From: an uncultured Gammaproteobacteria bacterium
Lineage (GTDB): Bacteria; Pseudomonadota; Gammaproteobacteria; UBA4575
Assembly: GCA_951812785.1 (NCBI GenBank)
Contig: OX638335.1
Location: 709,501 to 773,500 of the forward strand
Reading direction: 5' to 3'
Length of the DNA stretch: 64,000 nt
Positions 27,286 to 37,153 of this stretch are shown here, in pieces. A program made the position numbers and the translations under genes. Numbering within the stretch: position 1 is the stretch's first letter; every line of letters starts with the position of its first letter. The notes beneath the pieces are model-generated. The model was not told the DNA's origin and searched no databases. It was given only the letters and a program-made list of their open reading frames with translations.

Positions 27286-29166
27286 TTACGCAACCTTTTC
27301 CTCTGCATCACCTACTAGATGATAGCAAGGCGCTTTTTCCATGGTGTACTCACCCGTTTTTGGATCACGACGTGAAACGGTTAGTACGTGCCAATTCTGG
27401 TCATCCAGCTTCATGGTATCCCCACGGTAGTAGTAACCAGGCCAGCGAGTTTCCTTGCGGAATAAAGTATGTTGCAACACTGCCTCAGAAGAGAGTTGAC
27501 GATGCTTCAGTTCCCATGCACGTAGTAGTTCATGGATGTCTGATGCAGCAACTTTCTCTAAATCTTCCTCAAGCATTTTCATTTTCTTAAGGCCGATATT
27601 GAGCAGTTTATCATTAGTCATGTAGCTGACGGTTACACCACCTGCATACTCGTCCATTAACTTTTGCAAGCGATCAAGACCCTGACGTGGGTTGATGTAA
27701 TTAGGGTTAACACTACCCGCAGTGATTTCATTGCGGTAAATCTTGTAATGCTCCATCGGTTTAAAGATTTGCTCACCACGCTTATCAATCTGCTGTTGAG
27801 AAACCTGGATACCTTGTGCCTTACCATCATCGATGTATTTGCAAGCAGCCTTAGCAGCCAGGCGACCTTCTGTGAATGAACCTGAAGAGAATGCGTGTGG
27901 TGTACCACCGGCAGCATCACCTGCGCCGAATAGACCTTCAATAGTCGTCATGCGGTTATAACCCCAGAAATATTCTTCAGGTGCGATATCTTCTGGACCT
28001 GATACCCATGCACCGCAACCGGTCGCATGTGAGCCCATCACATAAGGTTCTGACGTGGTTAACTCAGGATTCTCGTACTTAGGATCGACGTCTGTAGACG
28101 CCCAAAGTACTGCCTGACCAACTGTCATGCCCAAGAAGTTGTGCCAACCAATCTCTTCAAGATGAGGGTCTTGGAATGCTTCCATGGTCACCATGTGAAT
28201 CGGACCACGACCTGCATTGACTTCGTTAATGAACGCATGGTTACGCAGGCACGTTGGAATAGGCTTATGAGATAAATGCTGGCCTTCTGTATCTAGGTAT
28301 TCTTTACCGACCATCTTAGATAATTCAGGGAACCACTTTGATTCGTACTCTTCACCAATACCGTTCTGTGTATATGTCTTAAGGTGAAGGAAATAGGCAC
28401 CGACAGGACCGTAACCGTCTTTAAAACGCGCTAACACAATGCGATTTTCCATCTGTGTCATTTTCGCGCCAGCCTCAATTAACAAACCGTAGGCTGAGCC
28501 AGACGACCATGGTGCATACCAAACACGACCTGCACCTTCACCCACAGAGCGCGGCTTAAAGATGTTGGATGCGCCACCAGCAGCACAAACAACTGTCTTA
28601 GATTTGAATACGTGGTAGTCGCCAGTACGTACGTTCAAACCAACCGCACCCGCAACACGATTTTCTTTGGATTCGTCCATTAACAAGTGAGTCACACAAA
28701 TTCGGTTAAACACCTTATCTGCAGATTTCTTTGCCGCTTCAGAAACGATAGGCTTGTAAGATTCGCCGTGAATCATGATCTGCCATCGACCTTCACGCTG
28801 GTAGGCACCGGTTTTAGGATCACGCATTAATGGCAGACCCCATTCTTCGAATTGGTGAACCGCAGAGTCTACGTGTCTTGCCATATCAAATAGCAAATCT
28901 TCGCGAACCATACCCATTAAATCCATACGTGCATAACGCACGTGATCTTCAGGATTGTTTTCACCGAAACGGGTTCCCATGTATGTGTTGATCGCGTAAA
29001 GCCCCTGTGCAACCGCACCTGAGCGATCCATGTTTGCTTTTTCAGCAATGACAATTTTCTTGTCTTTGCCCCAGTATCTAGACTCAAAAGCAGCCCCTGT
29101 GCCGGCCATGCCAGCACCTGTGATCAAAACATCAATGTCATCTTCTACAACAGTCTTGTAACCCAT
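27286..29166 (-). CDS. aprA: Adenylylsulfate (APS) reductase, alpha subunit
   Basis: AprA is the FAD subunit of dissimilatory APS reductase. In sulfur oxidisers it runs in reverse, joining sulfite to AMP to give APS in the cytoplasm. The 626-residue length is normal. The FAD-binding motif is VLITGAGMAGTGAAFESRYW (about residue 13), and GRWQIMIHGESYKPI and MGSHATGCGAW are also family-specific. The start overlaps the aprB stop, so translation is coupled. Two hairpins follow the stop. The gene looks intact and its composition matches its neighbours. Confidence 0.97.
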   Translation of the reverse strand: MGYKTVVEDDIDVLITGAGMAGTGAAFESRYWGKDKKIVIAEKANMDRSGAVAQGLYAINTYMGTRFGENNPEDHVRYARMDLMGMVREDLLFDMARHVDSAVHQFEEWGLPLMRDPKTGAYQREGRWQIMIHGESYKPIVSEAAKKSADKVFNRICVTHLLMDESKENRVAGAVGLNVRTGDYHVFKSKTVVCAAGGASNIFKPRSVGEGAGRVWYAPWSSGSAYGLLIEAGAKMTQMENRIVLARFKDGYGPVGAYFLHLKTYTQNGIGEEYESKWFPELSKMVGKEYLDTEGQHLSHKPIPTCLRNHAFINEVNAGRGPIHMVTMEAFQDPHLEEIGWHNFLGMTVGQAVLWASTDVDPKYENPELTTSEPYVMGSHATGCGAWVSGPEDIAPEEYFWGYNRMTTIEGLFGAGDAAGGTPHAFSSGSFTEGRLAAKAACKYIDDGKAQGIQVSQQQIDKRGEQIFKPMEHYKIYRNEITAGSVNPNYINPRQGLDRLQKLMDEYAGGVTVSYMTNDKLLNIGLKKMKMLEEDLEKVAASDIHELLRAWELKHRQLSSEAVLQHTLFRKETRWPGYYYRGDTMKLDDQNWHVLTVSRRDPKTGEYTMEKAPCYHLVGDAEEKVA

Positions 29167-29648
29167 TAGTAGTAAACTCCTTCTTTCATCTTCAGGCCGT
29201 TAGACTCAAGTGTATGTAAACCACCTTCATCTAAGCGAATGTATTTCGGCTCATTGAAAAGTAATTGGCTATCCGTCATATCCTTACTAGGAGCAGACTC
29301 TTCTGATAGATTTGGAATAGCTGTTCCCCAGGGTTTAGTGGTAATCGGCGCGAGTAGATTCATGTCTTTCTTGCCGTTGCGGAATTTGATACGCCAGGCA
29401 ATCACACCTTTTTCTTCATCACGGATCACTCGCACTGAGTGACCTAGTGGGGCGAAGTCGGCATATCCACGTACGTCGATAGCATTATGTGGGCAAGCCT
29501 TAACGCAGGAGTAACATTCCCAGCACATGTTTGGCTCAATGTTGTAAGCACGTCGGGTAGTCGTGTCGATATGCATGATGTCTGAAGGGCAGATATCAAC
29601 GCAATGTCCACAACCATCGCAACGAGTCATATATACAAAAGTAGGCAT
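29166..29648 (-). CDS. aprB: APS reductase, beta (iron-sulfur) subunit
   Basis: This 160-residue protein carries two 4Fe-4S clusters: CDGCGHCVDICP (about residues 10-21) and CWECYSCVKACP (about residues 42-53). A long C-terminal tail wraps the alpha subunit. It passes electrons between AprA and the membrane partner. It sits between aprM and aprA with a 1-base overlap to aprA. Confidence 0.97.
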   Translation of the reverse strand: MPTFVYMTRCDGCGHCVDICPSDIMHIDTTTRRAYNIEPNMCWECYSCVKACPHNAIDVRGYADFAPLGHSVRVIRDEEKGVIAWRIKFRNGKKDMNLLAPITTKPWGTAIPNLSEESAPSKDMTDSQLLFNEPKYIRLDEGGLHTLESNGLKMKEGVYY

Positions 29649-29675
29649 AATATATCTCTCTTAATAATTTAAAAA

Positions 29676-30527
29676 TTAATAATGGCTTGGGGCTTCACGT
29701 TTGATACCTTGCCCCATGTTAGGTGGATTAGTGCCCATATACTCTGGGATATCCGGGAATTTTGACTGAATGGCAGGGTCTGAAAGCTCGCCAACTTCAG
29801 GCAGATTTTCATATGAACCGTCAGCTTTGGTAGTACGCTTTTGGAAAGCAGCAGCAGGCTTAAAGAACATATGTGCAAATTTGGACCAAAATACGGTGCT
29901 GAACAATGTCGTGCTAGATGTTATGAACAAGACAAAGAAAATCACGTTGAGTAATCCGCCGCTGGCAGGTGTGCCTGACCATAACAATGCGAAAGAGCCA
30001 GTAGTGAGCAAAGAGACAATGAAAATGTCACCTCGACCGTTGAAGTTGTACCATTTTACGCCTTCAGACGCGACATCAACACGGATGAAGAACCAGAACC
30101 AGTAACCGCCTAGGCACAGCATGATCGCTCCAATATGCCACATTGCTGTCAATGTAGTAGGTGCTGTCGTTCCTTGAGACGTGTAACCGAAAATTAACCA
30201 TGCTGTCGTGGCAACAAAGATAACGAAACCATACATTGTTAATAGGTGAGATAAGCGACGGCGTGTACTCTGGAATTCGCCTGAGGTTAATACCTCATTA
30301 GCGACAGTAGCAACGGCCATGGATACTTTTTCACCGCCACTGACAGCACGTTTTGCATTCTTTTTAGCTTTTTCAGCATTTTCAAAGAAGTACTGCGCAC
30401 TCTTTTTATGCATCATATCAAGGATCGTGCCGACGATAACGAAGATAAACATAAGAATGACGTAGCCTTGCATGATCTCGGGGGAGATATATGCTGAAAG
30501 TACAGCAAAAGGATTGGTTTCGAACAT
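29676..30527 (-). CDS. aprM: APS reductase membrane subunit AprM
   Basis: The 283-residue protein has about five hydrophobic segments (for example GYVILMFIFVIVGTILDMM and LLTMYGFVIFVATTAWLIF). Histidines near helices (HLLTMYGF, MWHIGAIML) could bind haem. A long polar C-terminal tail follows. Its position directly upstream of aprB and aprA matches the aprMBA order known in one lineage of sulfur-oxidising bacteria, where AprM takes electrons to the quinone pool in place of QmoABC. The assignment is from context and topology; no qmo genes are present in the window. Confidence 0.85.
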   Translation of the reverse strand: MFETNPFAVLSAYISPEIMQGYVILMFIFVIVGTILDMMHKKSAQYFFENAEKAKKNAKRAVSGGEKVSMAVATVANEVLTSGEFQSTRRRLSHLLTMYGFVIFVATTAWLIFGYTSQGTTAPTTLTAMWHIGAIMLCLGGYWFWFFIRVDVASEGVKWYNFNGRGDIFIVSLLTTGSFALLWSGTPASGGLLNVIFFVLFITSSTTLFSTVFWSKFAHMFFKPAAAFQKRTTKADGSYENLPEVGELSDPAIQSKFPDIPEYMGTNPPNMGQGIKREAPSHY

Positions 30528-30835
30528 TATTTTGTGCCTCCTGACAATAATGTTATTTATTTTTTTGAGCGGAGAGTTTGATGGCTCACCAGAAACAATA
30601 CAACATAAATAAAATTATAGCGGTTTCAGGTAAATTTATGGAGCATACTAATTATTTTATACGTTCGGAATACGATATCCGAACTTAGCCTATATCTAAG
30701 GTGTTGCGAAAACCATAAATAGCTAATAATTAGAGGATTCTAATATTATTTGGAGGTTTATTCTAGACCTCTTCGGGCTGGTTAATGAAATATTCTCGCA
30801 AGCAACATATCCAATTAAATTGTTAGGTGTTAACA
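30528..30835. other. Intergenic region upstream of aprM, with a palindrome
   Basis: No gene is seen. It should hold the apr promoter reading left and the start of the broken oxidoreductase reading right. GTTCGGAATAC / GATATCCGAAC at 30663-30684 is a near-perfect 22-bp dyad that could be an operator. The rest is AT-rich without a recognised motif. Confidence 0.45.
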
Positions 30836-31109
30836 ATGAAAGCTATCGGTTTATACAAATATTTACCAATTGAAGACGATCAATCTCTAGCTTGATGTTG
30901 ATGTTGATGTTGATGTTGATGTTGATGTTGATAAACCAGTCGCAATAGGGAAGGATTTATTGGTTGCGGTGAAAGCGATGACAGTGAACCCTGTCGATAC
31001 CAAAATACGCGCATCCAAAAACCAAGTAGAAAAATTTCCGCGTATTCTTGGCTGGGATGCTGTGGGTGATGTGGTCGCAGTTGGCGATAAGGTTGAACAT
31101 TTTTACTAA
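30836..31109 (+). pseudogene. Broken duplicate of the zinc-type oxidoreductase, with a hexanucleotide repeat
   Basis: The start MKAIGLYKYLPIEDDQSL matches the intact gene at 15738. A run of TTGATG units follows where the intact gene encodes INVKIE, and the frame is shifted by one base there. After the shift it reads KPVAIGKDLLVAVKAM, VNPVDTKIRASK and ILGWDAVGDVVAVGDKVEHFY, then stops. Only the first quarter of the enzyme remains, and the NADPH domain is gone. Confidence 0.85.
30892..30933 (+). repeat. Tandem hexanucleotide repeat (TTGATG), about 7 units
   Basis: Six perfect TTGATG units plus a final TTGATA lie in the oxidoreductase pseudogene and would encode alternating Asp-Val. A unit of six cannot change the reading frame, so this is slippage rather than a phase switch. 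Confidence 0.9.
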
Positions 31110-31130
31110 TTGTTGTTACGCTAAACAACA

Positions 31131-31683
31131 ATGAATTTAATTTCAGCCTATTTGGGGAAAATGCGTGGAGGGAAGCAGGTACCTGCTCGCGCACCGTGGC
31201 ATGAAGTATTTTGGTCTGCGCCAGGTGCTTTTATTGGGATTTATTTAATCTACTATATTGGCCACTATCAACCACTTCATTTTGTTGATTCGCTATTTCT
31301 TGTTGGTTCGTTTGGAGCGAGTGCTGTACTTCTGTATGGCATACCTAATAGCCCTTATTCTCAGCCGCGCAACCTGGTAGGGGGGCATATTGTATCAGCG
31401 ATAATTGGAATAATTTGTGCGTTGCTGCTAAATGCTCAGTCAGAGATCGCGGCAGCTTCTGCTGTATCATTAGCACTAATATTTATGCACTTAACAAGAA
31501 CCGTGCATCCTCCAGGTGGAGCAACGGCACTCATTGCTGTTATTGGTAGCGACCAGATTCATGAAATGGGATATTATGTACGTATTAACGCCCATTGGCA
31601 CGGGTGCTGTGATAATGTTGGTCGTTGCGCTACTAATTAATAATTTTTCCTCGTATCGGCGCTATCCCCAATATTGGTTCTAA
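31131..31683 (+). pseudogene. HPP family membrane protein, frameshifted near the C-terminus
   Basis: The frame from 31131 gives four hydrophobic segments and the family blocks GSFGASAVLLYGIPNSP, SQPRNLVGGHIVSAIIG and RTVHPPGGATALIAVIG. At about 31579 one extra base shifts the frame. The other frame then continues YVLTPIGTGAVIMLVVALLI and ends RRYPQYWF at 31683, the normal end of the family. The C-terminal membrane segment is therefore lost unless this is a sequence error. HPP proteins have been linked to nitrite transport; here the role is open. Confidence 0.82.
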
Positions 31684-31775
31684 TTGTTTATTGGCGCCAC
31701 CCTGGTTTTCATTATTGCCAGGGAAGTAGTTGTGCTATAAAACGCTATTGATGTAACAATGCTGGTTGATAATTT

Positions 31776-33134
31776 ATGCCTGAAGGAGTCCTTAAAATAA
31801 ATGACCTGTTGACTGGCGAGGCTATTGAAAAAGCGACTGACCGTGTCGCAGGTTTGCTTGATAAGGAAATATTTAGCTATCAATCACTTGTCGAGTTGGG
31901 GGTTGTAGCGACTGGATTTTTTGCTGCTCTATACATATCTAGAAAGCTGTGTGCATATATTTTGGACTGGGAAGCTAGTTATCAATTCCGCTCTAAAAAA
32001 TATTTATTTGCAACACTGAGAAGATTGATCTTCCCGTTACTATTGTGTGCATGGATGGGATTCTTCGCGGTTATCTGCATTGTTATAAAGCAACCGTGGC
32101 CGTTGATATCCATCGCAATGAGTCTGACCATTGCATGGTTTGTTATTCGGCTTGGCTCGTCTTTTATTGATAACCCGTTAATCAGTCGTTTCGTAAGTGC
32201 AGTTATTTGGGTAATTGCAGCACTAAATATTCTTGGGTACTTGTCTCCAGTTGTTGAATTCCTGGATAAAACAAAAATTAATATAGGGCAAGCCAGCATT
32301 TCTTTGTATGCAATTGTTTCCTCGCTATTTTCAATCGCCATATTTTTATGGATAGCATTCGCGCTAATTAAGCTGGTAGATAATGTGCTTAAAAGCAGTA
32401 GTAACATTACGCCATCTGCGCGGGCGCTTCTTTCTAAAACATTTAAATTTGTATTAGTTGCAGCGGCATTTATTTTTGGCTTAAGTGCGGTTGGGATAGA
32501 CCTGACTGCATTTGCTGTACTCGGTGGTGCAATCGGCGTGGGGATTGGGTTTGGATTACAGAAAATTTTCTCTAACTTGATCTCCGGTTTTATTTTGTTA
32601 CTGGATAAATCAATAAAGCCTGGTGATACGATTAATGTAGAAGGAAGCTATGGGCGTGTTGATACTTTAAGTGCACGCTATGTGTCTGTAATAACGCGCG
32701 ATGGAATTGAACATCTTGTACCAAATGAAGAGATGATTATCAATCGGGTGGAGAATTGGTCATACAGCCATGAAAATGTACGCCTAAGAATCCCTGTCGG
32801 CGTCCACTATAAAACAGATGTTAATAAGGCGATTGAACTTTGCCTTGAGGCAGCAGCAGAGGTTGATCGAGTTTTGAAGGTTCCCAAACCGGCATGTTTA
32901 TTAAAAGGCTTTGGTGATAGCTCTGTAGATCTTGAGATTAGAATATGGCTGCGAGATCCTATGAACGGTTGTTCGAATGTAAAGAGTCAGGTGTTGTTGA
33001 TTTTATGGAATAAATTTCATCAACATAATATTGAAATTCCTTATCCGCAGAGAGACCTGCATTTAAAGTCTATATCTGAAGAGTCTATTTCAGTACTTAA
33101 GCCCACCAATAAAGCAAGTATAAAAAAGATTTAA
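31776..33134 (+). CDS. MscS family mechanosensitive channel
   Basis: The 452-residue protein has several N-terminal membrane segments, then the pore helix and beta domain typical of MscS: FAVLGGAIGVGIGFGLQKIF (about residue 248) followed by SGFILLLDKSIKPGDTINVE and VPNEEMIINRVENWSYS. The C-terminal alpha/beta cage domain is complete. It lets solutes out on osmotic downshock. This is a large MscS relative, not the short E. coli MscS type. Confidence 0.92.
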   Translation: MPEGVLKINDLLTGEAIEKATDRVAGLLDKEIFSYQSLVELGVVATGFFAALYISRKLCAYILDWEASYQFRSKKYLFATLRRLIFPLLLCAWMGFFAVICIVIKQPWPLISIAMSLTIAWFVIRLGSSFIDNPLISRFVSAVIWVIAALNILGYLSPVVEFLDKTKINIGQASISLYAIVSSLFSIAIFLWIAFALIKLVDNVLKSSSNITPSARALLSKTFKFVLVAAAFIFGLSAVGIDLTAFAVLGGAIGVGIGFGLQKIFSNLISGFILLLDKSIKPGDTINVEGSYGRVDTLSARYVSVITRDGIEHLVPNEEMIINRVENWSYSHENVRLRIPVGVHYKTDVNKAIELCLEAAAEVDRVLKVPKPACLLKGFGDSSVDLEIRIWLRDPMNGCSNVKSQVLLILWNKFHQHNIEIPYPQRDLHLKSISEESISVLKPTNKASIKKI

Positions 33135-33269
33135 GCAGCGTTAGTGAACGAATGCGCTAACAGTAAGAGAAGTATATAAAAAGAGGGTTTTAATTGGTAT
33201 CTATTTGAGATATAAAGATTAATATTGCTAAAGTTGATTATGTGTTGGGGATTTGGAGGCTTCTGTAAA

Positions 33270-34382
33270 ATGAATAAGTTGCACAGTAAATTCGAAGAAA
33301 TATTGAGTCATACTGATATCGATATATCAGGTTCTCGTCCCTGGGACCTTAAAATACACAACAATAATTTTATTGATCGTATTTTCTCTGAAGGGTCACT
33401 TGCTTTAGGTGAAGGTTACATGGACGGGTGGTGGGATGCGCATAGTGTGGATCAATTTATTTGTAAGATCTTGAGAAGCAATGTTAGTGAAAAGATAACT
33501 CCATATAAGATTCTTATGCTTGCGTTGCAGGCTAAGCTAACCAATTTACAGAATTTTGCCCGTTCTAGGCAGGTGGCTCATAATCATTATGATTTAGATA
33601 ATCGACTATTTGAGATTATGCTCGATAGTAGAATGACATATACCTGTGGCTATTGGAAACAAACTAATGATTTGGAAATAGCTCAAGAGAAAAAGCTGGA
33701 TTTAGTATGTAGAAAAATTCAGCTCAAAGAAGGCCAACATGTGTTGGATATAGGATGTGGCTGGGGGAGTTTTGCAAAGTTCGCAGCAGAAAATTATGGA
33801 GCTAAAGTTACTGGTATTACAATATCAAGTGAACAAGTAGCCTATGCAAGAGAAGGCTGTAAAAATTTACCTATTGAAATTTTAGAGAATGACTATCGCT
33901 TGGTAGAAGATAAGTTTGACCACATAGTTTCATTGGGAATGTTTGAGCATGTTGGGAGTAAAAATTATCGTACTTTTTTCCAGCAAGCTAATAAATGCCT
34001 GAAGGATGATGGGTTTTTACTACTCCATACAATAGGCGGTTTAGAATCTAATCTAACCCCTGACCCCTGGATACATAAATATATCTTTCCTAATGGACAG
34101 ATACCATCACTAAAGGAGGTTGCGTCTGCCTCTGAAAAGCTGTTTTTAGTTGAAGACATGCATAACTTTGGTGCTTACTACGATAAAACTTTAATGGCTT
34201 GGTTTAATAATTTCCATACTGGCTGGGATGAATTGAAAGCGCGCTATGATGAACGATTTTATCGCATGTGGAAGTTTTACTTACAGGCTTGTGCGGGCGC
34301 TTTTCGTGCGCGTGACCTTCAGCTTTGGCAGTTTGTATTTTCAAAAGCTGGTGTGCGTGGTGTTTACCATAGAGTTAGCTAA
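33270..34382 (+). CDS. cfa: Cyclopropane-fatty-acyl-phospholipid synthase
   Basis: Cfa adds a methylene from S-adenosylmethionine to unsaturated acyl chains in membrane lipids. The ATG at 33270 (MNKLHSKFEE) is preferred because a GGAGG lies about ten bases upstream. The N-terminal lipid-binding domain has SLALGEGYMDGWWD, and the SAM site is VLDIGCGWGSFAKFAAENYG (about residue 153). HNHYDLDNRLFEIMLD and QLWQFVFSK also fit. The 370-residue length is typical. It stands alone as a single gene. Confidence 0.95.
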   Translation: MNKLHSKFEEILSHTDIDISGSRPWDLKIHNNNFIDRIFSEGSLALGEGYMDGWWDAHSVDQFICKILRSNVSEKITPYKILMLALQAKLTNLQNFARSRQVAHNHYDLDNRLFEIMLDSRMTYTCGYWKQTNDLEIAQEKKLDLVCRKIQLKEGQHVLDIGCGWGSFAKFAAENYGAKVTGITISSEQVAYAREGCKNLPIEILENDYRLVEDKFDHIVSLGMFEHVGSKNYRTFFQQANKCLKDDGFLLLHTIGGLESNLTPDPWIHKYIFPNGQIPSLKEVASASEKLFLVEDMHNFGAYYDKTLMAWFNNFHTGWDELKARYDERFYRMWKFYLQACAGAFRARDLQLWQFVFSKAGVRGVYHRVS

Positions 34383-34609
34383 ACTTAATAGCAATTAGCT
34401 AACTGTAAATTGTTTGCCTGTTTTCGATACTGATTGGCAAATTATTCTCCGGCGATTGGGTGCTAACTGGAGTGTACAATGGTAATTATCCGCTTTATAT
34501 AGGTTTTTTATTAGTATTGACCGTTCTTAACCGATAGCCTGAAGGGCCGGTATTCTTGAAAATTAGTGGATTGGTTTTTACTGATTTACGCTCAATAGTA
34601 TTGCTAGAT

Positions 34610-35278
34610 TTAATCGTTATTATTTCTTTGAAAAATATGCATGCCAACTAATCTTGCAATTAATACCACTAAATAGATTTGTCCAAAAAAACCTTTGATG
34701 ATGGTGGTTAACTTAGCAGGCGGTGTGTTTGGAACAATATCACCATAACCGACAGTTAGAAGTGTTATGAAGCTGAAGTAAATTCTATTTAGTCCATCAT
34801 CTTCGCTAGAGAAGGAAACGATCTGTTCGTTAAGTGAAGAAAGAAACGAGCCTGGTTGCAAGGTGTCGATAAGTCCATATATTGAAGCAAATGCAAAGCC
34901 TAATAGTAAATAGGCGCATAAAGATTCTGCAATTGTATCAATGGTAACTGTATCATTTGAGAAGATATTTTTAAGGATAAGCGCGATTGCAAATGTTAGA
35001 GCCGAGAATGAGAATAAATGTGCAAAAATGAGAATGTTTAGATTGATGCTGTTAGCAAGATTAGCCCAAGAGAATAGTAAGGCGGCACACGCAAATGCGA
35101 TATAGCTGAAAATAACTTTACGGTTATTGCCTAGCACAAATACCATGATGAAGATTAATAGAGTGAAGGTAATATGCGAACTTATTCTTCCAAATAATGG
35201 CGCAAATAAAATATTTGTGACTAAAGCTAATAGAAGTAAGCTAAATCTCCAATTGGAGATAAAATCAGTCACGCTCAA
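34610..35278 (-). CDS. Ion channel protein with a K+ selectivity filter
   Basis: The 222-residue protein has about six hydrophobic segments. The last two flank a pore loop with FITLLTVGYGDIVPNTP (about residue 172 on), the K+ filter TVGYGD. No cytoplasmic RCK domain follows. The layout, N-terminal helices plus a 2TM pore, is that of bacterial ion-channel (Ion_trans_2) proteins. Confidence 0.9.
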   Translation of the reverse strand: MSVTDFISNWRFSLLLLALVTNILFAPLFGRISSHITFTLLIFIMVFVLGNNRKVIFSYIAFACAALLFSWANLANSINLNILIFAHLFSFSALTFAIALILKNIFSNDTVTIDTIAESLCAYLLLGFAFASIYGLIDTLQPGSFLSSLNEQIVSFSSEDDGLNRIYFSFITLLTVGYGDIVPNTPPAKLTTIIKGFFGQIYLVVLIARLVGMHIFQRNNND

Positions 35279-35314
35279 TCATCTTAAAAAGCGTGACGAT
35301 TATTATGGTAACGA

Positions 35315-36094
35315 CTACTGAGTCGGCTCAATATACTGGCTTTGAGGATATTCAGGTTCATATTTACGTGAAGATTTTTCTTTAACGGTGGCAATTATAT
35401 CTGACTCGTTAGAGATGGGCTGACGTTCTTCGTGGCTGCTGTCAGCCGTTACTTTTTTGTCAGTGTTTTTTGGTTTGCTGTCATTGCTAGTTTCTGTTTT
35501 TACTTCTGTCGTCGCTTGCTTGTCATTCTGATTGTTTTGCGGCTTCTTGTTTGAACGGCGTTTATTTTGTTTGCTGCCCTGATTGACCTGCTTGGGTGCA
35601 TAGGTAAACCAATCTGCTTCATTAATACGATAATGGTGATCGCATTCCTCTTTAATAATGTGTGCAGTGGTTGCATCAACTGAAGCAATTTCTACGCGCA
35701 CACCTTCAGATTTCAAATGTCTTACAAGTTCAATATAGTCAGAATCTCCAGACATAATTACAATGGTATCTACCTTGCTAGCTAGCTGCATGGCGCTAAT
35801 AGATAAAGGAATATCTGCGGATTTGTGGCAAGGGCGTACTGAGCCGTGGAAAAATTCGTGTAGACGATCTTTTAGCTTTTGCGAGATTTGCTTGCCTTCG
35901 CGGAAGTAGATAAGTCGATTGAGTCCGCGATTGCCTAATAACTTGGGGATTAATTTGTCAAAGTTGAGCATGGTATTCGCGTCTTTAGTCTGATCGTGAA
36001 TACTTCTTTCAATATTGTTTCCATCAATGAGAATAGCCACAGTCTGGCTGATACTGATATCTTCAGGTTTTTGTTCGATTTTTTGTTCGGCCAT
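35315..36094 (-). CDS. NYN domain protein (LabA/DUF88-like)
   Basis: The first 160 residues form a NYN (PIN-like) nuclease domain with acidic motifs AILIDGNNIE (about residue 20) and IVIMSGDSDYIELVRHLKS (about residue 113). The C-terminal 90 residues are a low-complexity tail of Lys, Asn, Gln and Ser. NYN proteins are predicted RNases; the tail may bind RNA (inference). It is 36 bases upstream of the K+ channel gene on the same strand. Confidence 0.88.
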   Translation of the reverse strand: MAEQKIEQKPEDISISQTVAILIDGNNIERSIHDQTKDANTMLNFDKLIPKLLGNRGLNRLIYFREGKQISQKLKDRLHEFFHGSVRPCHKSADIPLSISAMQLASKVDTIVIMSGDSDYIELVRHLKSEGVRVEIASVDATTAHIIKEECDHHYRINEADWFTYAPKQVNQGSKQNKRRSNKKPQNNQNDKQATTEVKTETSNDSKPKNTDKKVTADSSHEERQPISNESDIIATVKEKSSRKYEPEYPQSQYIEPTQ

Positions 36095-36323
36095 AAAATA
36101 GTCCTTTAAGGGCTGAATATAGATTCAGCCGATAATAGTTGTAGGTGTGTAGATGGATATAAAAACAAAGGCGGGTATACATAAATGAGCCGCGCCGTTT
36201 GTAGGGTGTTTATTTATAGATATAAACAACTGAGCCTATTATAGGGCGTTCTCTTTGCAAGGTAAAATAATATTTAAAGTTGCCCGGCTAACCACACATG
36301 TATGGCTGACTAGGCGCAGAATT

Positions 36324-37103
36324 TTAGCTAATGCAAATTTTATTAACTACATGTGCGCTGGCGATCATGCCAAATGAAGCGGTTACAGCCGATAAAGAGC
36401 CAAAGCCGTTGGCGCAATTTAATCCACTCAAATTGCTACATTCGGACTTATTAGTGCTGATTTCTCGATTGTCTGTGGGATAACGACATTGTTCAGTGGA
36501 AAATACGCATGGGATATCAAACCGGCGCTGTAAATTTCGTGGAAAACCATGTTGAGTGCGTAATTGCTTGCGTGTTTTAGCGAGTAAAGAATCACCTTCT
36601 GAGCGACTAAGGTCGGTTACTTGAATGCGTGTCGGATCTATTCTTCCTCCGGCGCCGCCAATGGTGATTAAGCTATTTTTATTGCTTCTATAGTAGTGGA
36701 TTAGTGAGGCTTTAATGCGAAATTGATCGATACAGTCAACAATGTAATTAAACGAAGTATTTAATAATTGCGGGATGTTGTCGCTAGATAAATGATCATC
36801 AATTAAATTGACTTTGCAGTCTGGGTTAATCGATTGAATGCGTTTTTGCATGGCAATGATTTTTGATTGGCCAAGCGTTTCCGATAACGCATGTATTTGT
36901 CGGTTGATATTAGATTCTGCAATATGGTCTAAATCTATTAAAGTTAATTCACCAACGCCACTACGTGCTAAAGACTCTGCAACCCAAGAGCCCACGCCGC
37001 CAATGCCGATTACGCAGATATGGCTGCTTGTGATTTTTTGGTATGCTTGTTGACCATACAGCCGTTCAATTCCAATAAATCGTCTGGAAGTTTGTCTACT
37101 CAT
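36324..37103 (-). CDS. tcdA: tRNA threonylcarbamoyladenosine dehydratase
   Basis: TcdA uses ATP to convert t6A37 in tRNA to its cyclic form ct6A. The E1-like fold is clear: RRFIGIERLYGQQAYQKI at the start, the nucleotide-binding VIGIGGVGSWVAESLARSG (about residue 31), LTLIDLDHIAESNINRQIHA, and a C-terminal FGSLSAVTASFGMIASAHVV. The 259-residue length is normal. It is divergent from tatD. Confidence 0.94.
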   Translation of the reverse strand: MSRQTSRRFIGIERLYGQQAYQKITSSHICVIGIGGVGSWVAESLARSGVGELTLIDLDHIAESNINRQIHALSETLGQSKIIAMQKRIQSINPDCKVNLIDDHLSSDNIPQLLNTSFNYIVDCIDQFRIKASLIHYYRSNKNSLITIGGAGGRIDPTRIQVTDLSRSEGDSLLAKTRKQLRTQHGFPRNLQRRFDIPCVFSTEQCRYPTDNREISTNKSECSNLSGLNCANGFGSLSAVTASFGMIASAHVVNKICIS

Positions 37104-37153
37104 TGTGTGTTTATAATTGAATAAAATTATGCTCAGGGCAACGACTTATTTTT

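Noticed and set aside
30880-31194. A minus-strand frame with a His-Gln repeat.
   Set aside because: It is the antisense reading of the TTGATG tract and has no other coding quality.
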